Position numbers and translations under genes: made by a program
The notes under the pieces: model-generated
The model's input: only the letters and a program-made list of their open reading frames with translations
Told to the model about the DNA's origin: nothing
Databases searched by the model: none
In this document: positions 59,252 to 64,000 of the stretch, piece after piece
How positions within the stretch are numbered: the first letter of the stretch is position 1
Layout of the letters: each line of letters starts with the position of its first letter
Source of the DNA: Ruminococcoides sp052118065
GTDB lineage: Bacteria; Bacillota; Clostridia; Oscillospirales; Acutalibacteraceae
Assembly (NCBI GenBank): GCA_052118065.1
Contig: JBQKHY010000011.1
Span: forward strand, 10,676-74,675
Direction: 5' to 3'
Length of the DNA stretch: 64,000 nucleotides

Positions 59252-59278
59252 ATAAGGCACTTCAAATGAAATGCCTTA
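59252..59278 (-). terminator. Hairpin after the secreted Ig-like protein gene
   Basis: TAAGGCACTTC and GAAATGCCTTA form a stem (59253-59278) with one mismatch and loop AAAT. No clear T run on the minus strand. Confidence 0.5.
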
Positions 59279-59293
59279 AAACTTAATATGTAA

Positions 59294-60028
59294 TTATCTT
59301 ACAACAACTTTGCATTTTGCAGTTTTGTTGCTACCATCGGTAGTTTTGCAATATACATAGCTTACACCTTTTCTAAGAGCTTTAACCTTGCCGTTAGAAA
59401 TTTTTAGAACCTTTCTGTTAGAAACATACCACTTAACACTTTTGTTATCTGTTGTAGATGGAGAAACAGTAGCCTTAAACTTATAAGTCTTGTTTCTCTT
59501 TAGTGCTAGTGTATTTCTGTTTAGCTTAACAGAAGAAGCCAATCTCTTTGTTACAGTAGAAATTTTTAAGTCTTTGTAATGACTGTTTGCACCGGTTCTA
59601 CCATAGTTAGTGCCATCAGTAGCATCAAGACAAATTAGGTTCAGGGAAGTTTTCATAGAACCTTTGCCTGTAATCTTAAACTTCATAGAAATAAGGTTAG
59701 TTGCTTTCTTGAAGTTCATAGGTTTCATAATACAAACTGCATTAAAACGAATCTGTCTTGTTAGGTTGTGATTTTCTACGAAAGAACCTTTCTTCATTTC
59801 TGAACTGTATGAAACACTCATTAACTTTAGTCCACCGGTGTAGTCAACATGAGCTTGAATATCTTCCATTAACTTTGGTGCCTTAATTCTATATGTAACA
59901 GTTACAATTTGACCTTTGCTTACTGCTTTGCCGTTAAGTGTAGTAGCCTTTGCACTTGCAGGGAAACCAATGATAAACATAGTTGAAAGAATAATAACTG
60001 TTAGTAATGATGAAATAAACTTTTTCAA
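59294..60028 (-). CDS. Secreted protein with possible cohesin-like and Big_2 Ig-like domains
   Basis: 244 residues from TTG 60028, which lies 8 nt after AAGGAGG; the GTG at 60037 overlaps that site. Signal peptide about 1-28 (ending SAKA). Residues about 30-150 (GQIVTVTYRIKAPKLMEDIQAHVDYTGGLKLMSVSY, FKITGKGSMKTSLNLICLDATDG) have the strand pattern and opening of cohesin-like domains. Residues 165-244 (SSVKLNRNTLALKRNKTYKFKATVSPSTTDNKSVKWYVSN, VKALRKGVSYVYCKTTDGS) are a bacterial Ig-like group 2 domain. The cohesin resemblance is weak and needs profile support. If real it could pair with the dockerin protein at 23832. Flanked by repeats. Confidence 0.7.
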   Translation of the reverse strand: MKKFISSLLTVIILSTMFIIGFPASAKATTLNGKAVSKGQIVTVTYRIKAPKLMEDIQAHVDYTGGLKLMSVSYSSEMKKGSFVENHNLTRQIRFNAVCIMKPMNFKKATNLISMKFKITGKGSMKTSLNLICLDATDGTNYGRTGANSHYKDLKISTVTKRLASSVKLNRNTLALKRNKTYKFKATVSPSTTDNKSVKWYVSNRKVLKISNGKVKALRKGVSYVYCKTTDGSNKTAKCKVVVR

Positions 60029-60124
60029 ATCTTTCACCTCCTTATTCTCAATTATAAATGTTTAAAAGGATTATTGCAATGTTGCTATTGACTAAATTTA
60101 TATTAAGTTTTTGGTGATAATAGA

Positions 60125-60154
60125 TAAAAAACACCCACCAAAGTCGGTGGGTGT
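60125..60154 (-). terminator. Terminator of the pgk-tpiA-gpmI operon
   Basis: ACACCCACC (minus strand) pairs with GGTGGGTGT, positions 60131-60154, followed on the minus strand by TTTTTT. Confidence 0.9.
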
Positions 60155-60178
60155 AGAAGTATTGAAAATATGGGTTAA

Positions 60179-61690
60179 TTATTCAATAATTGATGTACCT
60201 GTCATTTCTTCAGGCTGAGGTAGACCAAGAATCTTTAACATTGTTGGAGCAATGTCAGCAAGCTTGCCACCTTCACGAAGAGTACAAGGATAATTAACAA
60301 CACAGAAAGGAACAGGGTTTGTTGTATGAGCAGTAAATGGAGAACCATCTTCTTCATACATCTTATCTGCATTACCATGGTCAGCAGTGATAAGAGCTAC
60401 ACCGTCCATTTCCTTAATGGCGTCAACAACTTTACCTGCACAAGTATCAACTGCTTCTACTGCACTACAAGCAGCAGGGAAGATACCTGTATGACCAACC
60501 ATATCACAGTTAGCAAAGTTAAGGATAATCATATCATACTTGCCACTTTTGATAGCGTCACAGCACTTGTCACATACTTCATATGCAGACATTTCAGGCT
60601 GTAGGTCATAAGTTGCAACCTTTGGTGACTTAACAAGAATTCTGTCTTCATTTTCGTACTGCTTTTCAACACCACCGTTAAAGAAGAATGTTACATGAGC
60701 GTACTTTTCTGTTTCAGCAATTCTTAGCTGAGTCATACCGTTGTTAGCTACATATTCACCTAGTGTGTTTACAAGTGCTTCAGGTTTAAATGCAACTTCT
60801 ACATTAGGCATTGTTGCATCATACTGAGTCATACATACGAATGTTAGTGGGAAGAAACCGTTCTTTCTTTCAAAACCGTCAAAGCTTTCGTCAACAAGTG
60901 TTCTTGTGATTTCTCTTGCTCTGTCAGGTCTGAAGTTAAAGAATACAACAGAGTCATTAGCCTTGATTGTATCGCCACCTTCAATAACTGTAGGTAGTAC
61001 GAATTCATCAGTAGTGTCCTTGTTGTAAGAAGCCTGTACTGCATTAGGAGCAGTGTCAGCCTTTTCACCTTCACCATATACCATTGCAGAATAAGCCTTT
61101 TCAACTCTATCCCAACGGTTATCTCTATCCATAGCGTAGTATCTACCCATAACAGTAGCAATTTTACCTACACCAATCTTAGCCATTTCTTCTTCACATT
61201 CAACAACAAAGTCCTTAGCAGATGATGGTGGAACATCTCTACCGTCTAGGAATGCGTGAACATAAACCTTCTTAAGACCTGCCTTCTTAGCTAGTTCAAG
61301 TAGGCCGTATAGGTGAGTGTTGTGTGAGTGAACACCACCGTTAGATAGTAGACCCATTAGGTGTAGTGAAGAATCATTGTTCTTAGCATTTTCAATAGCC
61401 TTAGTTAGAGCTTCATTCTGGAAGAAGTCACCGTCTTCAATAGACTTAGTGATTCTTGTTAGTTCCTGATATACAACTCTACCGGCACCAATGTTTGTAT
61501 GACCAACTTCTGAGTTACCCATCTGACCATCAGGAAGACCAACATCCATACCTGATGCACCGATTTTTGTAACAGGGTTTTCACCAAAGATTTTGCCTAG
61601 GTTTGGAGTCTTAGCAGAAACAATAGCGTTACCTGCGTCAAGAGAAATACCGAAACCGTCTAAAATCATTAGGATTAATGGTTTTTTCAT
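60179..61690 (-). CDS. gpmI: 2,3-bisphosphoglycerate-independent phosphoglycerate mutase
   Basis: 503 residues from ATG 61690 (AAGGAA about ten bases upstream); an in-frame TTG at 61699 is rejected. Alkaline-phosphatase-superfamily fold: MILDGFG, catalytic serine in GQMGNSEVGHTNIGAG (about residue 62), LSNGGVHSH, VHAFLDGRDVPPSS, VMGRYYAMDRDNRW, and metal ligands in NFANCDMVGHTG and LITADHGNADKM. Manganese-dependent; converts 3- to 2-phosphoglycerate. Last gene of the glycolytic operon. Manganese dependence also makes such enzymes pH-sensitive in Clostridia. Confidence 0.97.
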   Translation of the reverse strand: MKKPLILMILDGFGISLDAGNAIVSAKTPNLGKIFGENPVTKIGASGMDVGLPDGQMGNSEVGHTNIGAGRVVYQELTRITKSIEDGDFFQNEALTKAIENAKNNDSSLHLMGLLSNGGVHSHNTHLYGLLELAKKAGLKKVYVHAFLDGRDVPPSSAKDFVVECEEEMAKIGVGKIATVMGRYYAMDRDNRWDRVEKAYSAMVYGEGEKADTAPNAVQASYNKDTTDEFVLPTVIEGGDTIKANDSVVFFNFRPDRAREITRTLVDESFDGFERKNGFFPLTFVCMTQYDATMPNVEVAFKPEALVNTLGEYVANNGMTQLRIAETEKYAHVTFFFNGGVEKQYENEDRILVKSPKVATYDLQPEMSAYEVCDKCCDAIKSGKYDMIILNFANCDMVGHTGIFPAACSAVEAVDTCAGKVVDAIKEMDGVALITADHGNADKMYEEDGSPFTAHTTNPVPFCVVNYPCTLREGGKLADIAPTMLKILGLPQPEEMTGTSIIE

Positions 61691-61720
61691 TATAATCAAT
61701 TCCTTATATTTAAATCAAAA

Positions 61721-62488
61721 TTACTTAGATGCAGCAGCAACGATTGGCTGGAACTTTTCAGCAACTAGAGAAGCACCACCGATTAGACCACCGTCAACAT
61801 CAGTCTTTGAAAGTAGTTCTTCACAGTTACCTGCGTTCATAGAACCACCGTACTGAATTGTAACTGCGTCAGCAACTTCCTGACCATATAGCTTAGCAAG
61901 TGTTGCACGAATGAAAGCACAAACTTCTTCAGCCTGATCAGCAGTAGCAGTCTTACCTGTACCGATAGCCCATACTGGTTCGTAAGCAATAACAGTCTTC
62001 TTAACATCTTCAGCAGAAACACCGAATAGGTCAAGCTTAATCTGTCTTGCGATAACTTCTTCAGTAATGTCACATTCTCTTTCCCATAGAAGTTCACCAA
62101 CACATACGATTGGCTTTAGACCATGAGCTAGAGCAGCCTTTGTTCTCTTGTTAACAGTTTCATCTGTTTCACCAAAGTACTGTCTTCTTTCGCTATGACC
62201 TAGAACAACATAAGGAACACCCATTTCAGCTAGCATCTTAGCTGAGATTTCGCCTGTGAAAGCACCGCTTTCTTCCCAGTGACAGTTTTCTGCACCGATC
62301 TGAATGTTTGTACCTTCTGTAGCTTCTAGTGCAACTGTTAGGTCAACGAATGGTACACAAGCGATAACTTCACAGTCAGCATCTTTAACCATAGGAGCTA
62401 GTTCTGTTAGTAGAGCCTTAGCTTCTGATGGAGTTTTGTTCATTTTCCAGTTTCCGGCAATAATTGCCTTTCTTTTGCTCTTATCCAT
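61721..62488 (-). CDS. tpiA: Triosephosphate isomerase
   Basis: 255 residues. AGNWKMNKTPSEA at the N-terminus with the substrate-binding Asn and Lys, electrophile histidine in VLGHSERRQYFGE, catalytic glutamate in IAYEPVWAIGTGK (about residue 170) and the phosphate loop VDGGLIGGASL. It interconverts dihydroxyacetone phosphate and glyceraldehyde 3-phosphate. Leucine is coded mainly by CTA. 81 bp after pgk, with a palindrome in the gap. Confidence 0.98.
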   Translation of the reverse strand: MDKSKRKAIIAGNWKMNKTPSEAKALLTELAPMVKDADCEVIACVPFVDLTVALEATEGTNIQIGAENCHWEESGAFTGEISAKMLAEMGVPYVVLGHSERRQYFGETDETVNKRTKAALAHGLKPIVCVGELLWERECDITEEVIARQIKLDLFGVSAEDVKKTVIAYEPVWAIGTGKTATADQAEEVCAFIRATLAKLYGQEVADAVTIQYGGSMNAGNCEELLSKTDVDGGLIGGASLVAEKFQPIVAAASK

Positions 62489-62530
62489 TATGAATAATTC
62501 CTTTCAAAATAAAATATTTAAAATATTTAT

Positions 62531-62555
62531 GTAAGGGCAGACTGTTGTCTGCCCC
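62531..62555. repeat. REP-like palindrome variant in the pgk-tpiA gap
   Basis: Foot GTAA (62531-62534), then GGGCAGAC/GTCTGCCC arms (62535-62542, 62547-62554) around TGTT. It has the GTA(A/G) foot and GGGC opening of the family but a 4-nt apex. On the minus-strand transcript it is a hairpin with no T run, so it may act as an mRNA processing or stability element between pgk and tpiA. Confidence 0.6.
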
Positions 62556-62569
62556 TTTATAATCTAAAA

Positions 62570-63778
62570 TTATTTGTCAGCGATTACATCAATACCAGGA
62601 AGAACCTTGCCTTCTAGATATTCTAGAGAAGCACCGCCACCTGTTGAGATGTGGCTCATCTTGTCAGCGAAACCTAGCTGAATTACAGCAGCAGCTGAGT
62701 CACCACCACCGATGATTGTTGTAGCGTCTGTTTCTGCAAGAGCCTTAGCAACAGCGATTGTACCCTTTGCAAGAGTTGGATTTTCAAATACGCCCATAGG
62801 ACCGTTCCATACAACTGTCTTAGCAGACTTAACAGCTTCAGCAAATAGCTTCTGAGTTTCTGTACCGATGTCTAGACCTTCCTTATCAGCAGGAATTTCT
62901 GTAGCAGGAACAACCTTAACTTCGATTGGAGCATCGATTGGATCAGGGAAACCGTCACCGATTGTTGTGTCAATTGGAAGAAGAAGTTTCTTACCTAGCT
63001 TTTCAGCCTTTTCCATCATTTCCTTACAGTAGTCAATCTTGCTATCGTCAACAAGAGAAAGACCAACTTCGTAACCCTTAGCCTTTAGGAATGTGTAAGC
63101 CATACCACCACCGATGATAAGTGTGTCACACTTTTCTAGTAGGTTAGAGATAACATTTAGCTTATCAGCAACCTTTGCACCACCAAGGATAGCAACAAAA
63201 GGTCTTACTGGGTTTTCAACTGCGTTACCTAGGTAGTCGATTTCCTTCTGCATTAGGTAACCAACAGCAGTATCTTTAATGTGCTTTGTAACACCGGCAG
63301 TTGAGCAGTGAGCTCTGTGAGCTGAACCGAAAGCATCCATAACGAAACAATCAGCTAGTGAAGCTAGTTCTGTTGAGAATGGTTCTTCATTCTTTGTTTC
63401 TTCTTTTCTAAATCTTGTGTTCTGTAGTAGAACAACATCGCCGTCCTTCATATTTGCAACAGCGTTCTTTGCATTTTCGCCAACAACTTCGTCATCAGCA
63501 GCAAATACAACTTCCTTGCCTAGTAGTTCAGAAAGTCTAACTGCAACAGGTGCTAGAGAGAACTTTTCTTCAGGACCATTCTTAGGCTTACCAAGGTGAG
63601 AGCAAAGGATAACCTTGCCACCGTCATTCATAATCTTTTTGATTGTTGGTAAAGCAGCTGTAATTCTGTTGTCGTTTGTGATAACGCCATCCTTTAGTGG
63701 AACATTAAAGTCACAACGGCAAAGAACTTTTTTGCCAGCGTAATTTACATCATCAACTGTAACTTTGTTTAAACCCAT
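62570..63778 (-). CDS. pgk: Phosphoglycerate kinase
   Basis: 402 residues from ATG 63778 (AAAGGATG upstream); a TTG at 63796 lies before the ribosome binding site. RCDFNVPLKDG at the N-terminus, LCSHLGKPK, QNTRFRKEETKNE, VMDAFGSAHRAH, ILGGAKVADK, NGPMGVFENP and the nucleotide loop GGGDSAAAV with HISTGGGASLEYLEGK at the end. It makes ATP from 1,3-bisphosphoglycerate. First gene of pgk-tpiA-gpmI; gapA, usually in front, is not between pgk and its promoter and is not in the window. Confidence 0.98.
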   Translation of the reverse strand: MGLNKVTVDDVNYAGKKVLCRCDFNVPLKDGVITNDNRITAALPTIKKIMNDGGKVILCSHLGKPKNGPEEKFSLAPVAVRLSELLGKEVVFAADDEVVGENAKNAVANMKDGDVVLLQNTRFRKEETKNEEPFSTELASLADCFVMDAFGSAHRAHCSTAGVTKHIKDTAVGYLMQKEIDYLGNAVENPVRPFVAILGGAKVADKLNVISNLLEKCDTLIIGGGMAYTFLKAKGYEVGLSLVDDSKIDYCKEMMEKAEKLGKKLLLPIDTTIGDGFPDPIDAPIEVKVVPATEIPADKEGLDIGTETQKLFAEAVKSAKTVVWNGPMGVFENPTLAKGTIAVAKALAETDATTIIGGGDSAAAVIQLGFADKMSHISTGGGASLEYLEGKVLPGIDVIADK

Positions 63779-63834
63779 ATTTAAACATCCTTTCAAATAA
63801 ATTACTTATTAAAATCTGTTCCCAGATATAGTTA

Positions 63835-63863
63835 ATTATATAACAATTTTGTAATGGTTTCAA
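63835..63863 (-). promoter_or_regulatory. Promoter of pgk-tpiA-gpmI
   Basis: On the minus strand TTGAAA (63858-63863), 17 bp, TATAAT (63835-63840). It stands 57 bp before the pgk start codon. The last 137 bp of the window beyond it show nothing recognisable. Confidence 0.8.
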
Positions 63864-64000
63864 TAGATATAATGATTTTATCCCTACTTTTTTCTGTGTT
63901 GTAAATAGATATGACCCATTTTAGGGTAAAAATAAAATACGATTTAATATTTCGCTTGTTTTACTGACTTTTGATTATGAATATTAATTAATGAATGGAT

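Overview
The window reads as chromosomal DNA of a low-G+C, Gram-positive anaerobe of the class Clostridia, probably near Ruminococcus/Oscillospiraceae. Evidence: the gene content (PerR plus reverse-order rubrerythrin, iron-sulfur fumarase, FHA-fused FtsW/RodA, LysRS with an added tRNA-binding domain, FtsEX with an M23 hydrolase, a dockerin protein and a possible cohesin-like secreted protein), strong AGGAGG ribosome binding sites, sigma-A type promoters and many hairpin terminators. The genus is inference. No rRNA, tRNA, CRISPR array or prophage was seen.

Layout. 1-5222: 3' part of a cobalamin-dependent methionine synthase, a membrane nucleotide-sugar dehydratase and glmS. 5275-8570: FHA-FtsW/RodA with its class B PBP. 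8735-11672: secA. 11868-14326 (minus): two rRNA methyltransferases and a small membrane protein. 14380-16313: an Asn/Gln peptide, an amidase, PerR and rubrerythrin. 16381-17197: gene-free and repeat-rich. 17198-20176 (minus): a GNAT and a two-component system. 20306-23692: a two-subunit fumarase split by a small membrane protein, then an MBOAT acyltransferase. 23832-25142: a dockerin protein and a flavoredoxin. 25226-35002: an almost complete arginine pathway, argG-argH-argC-argJ-[REP array and RAYT transposase]-argB-GNAT-argD-argF. 35013-39090: nadA-mnmA, bioY with a BirA-like operator, and a cation efflux gene behind a NiCo-type riboswitch. 39236-43980: ychF, a thioesterase, a HAD phosphatase, a DUF4830-like protein, a pseudouridine synthase and a sugar ABC ATPase. 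44180-50092: a PucR-type regulator, ftsE-ftsX-M23 hydrolase, a short S41-protease-like remnant and an unknown protein. 50097-52616: greA-lysS. 52765-54314: an AT-rich restriction-modification pair. 54483-57901: a lipoprotein, a GNAT and ilvD. 57989-59250: a second gene-free repeat region. 59294-63863 (minus): a secreted Ig-like protein, then pgk-tpiA-gpmI.

The most interesting structure is a family of short palindromes resembling REP sequences. Three stem variants share a 19-bp palindrome with an identical apex, a TGTAG foot on one side and a G on the other, while the arm sequences differ by compensated changes. Two full copies of a 200-bp tandem unit built from a head-to-head pair of them lie directly before a RAYT-like transposase gene inside the arginine operon. 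Further pairs occur in the two gene-free regions. This looks like a REP/RAYT system in a Clostridia genome.

Other regulatory features that can be read directly are a NiCo-type riboswitch before the CDF gene, an inverted repeat around the nadA -10 box, palindromes resembling ArgR sites before argG, and an identical Fur/PerR-like 12-mer before perR and before a thioesterase gene.
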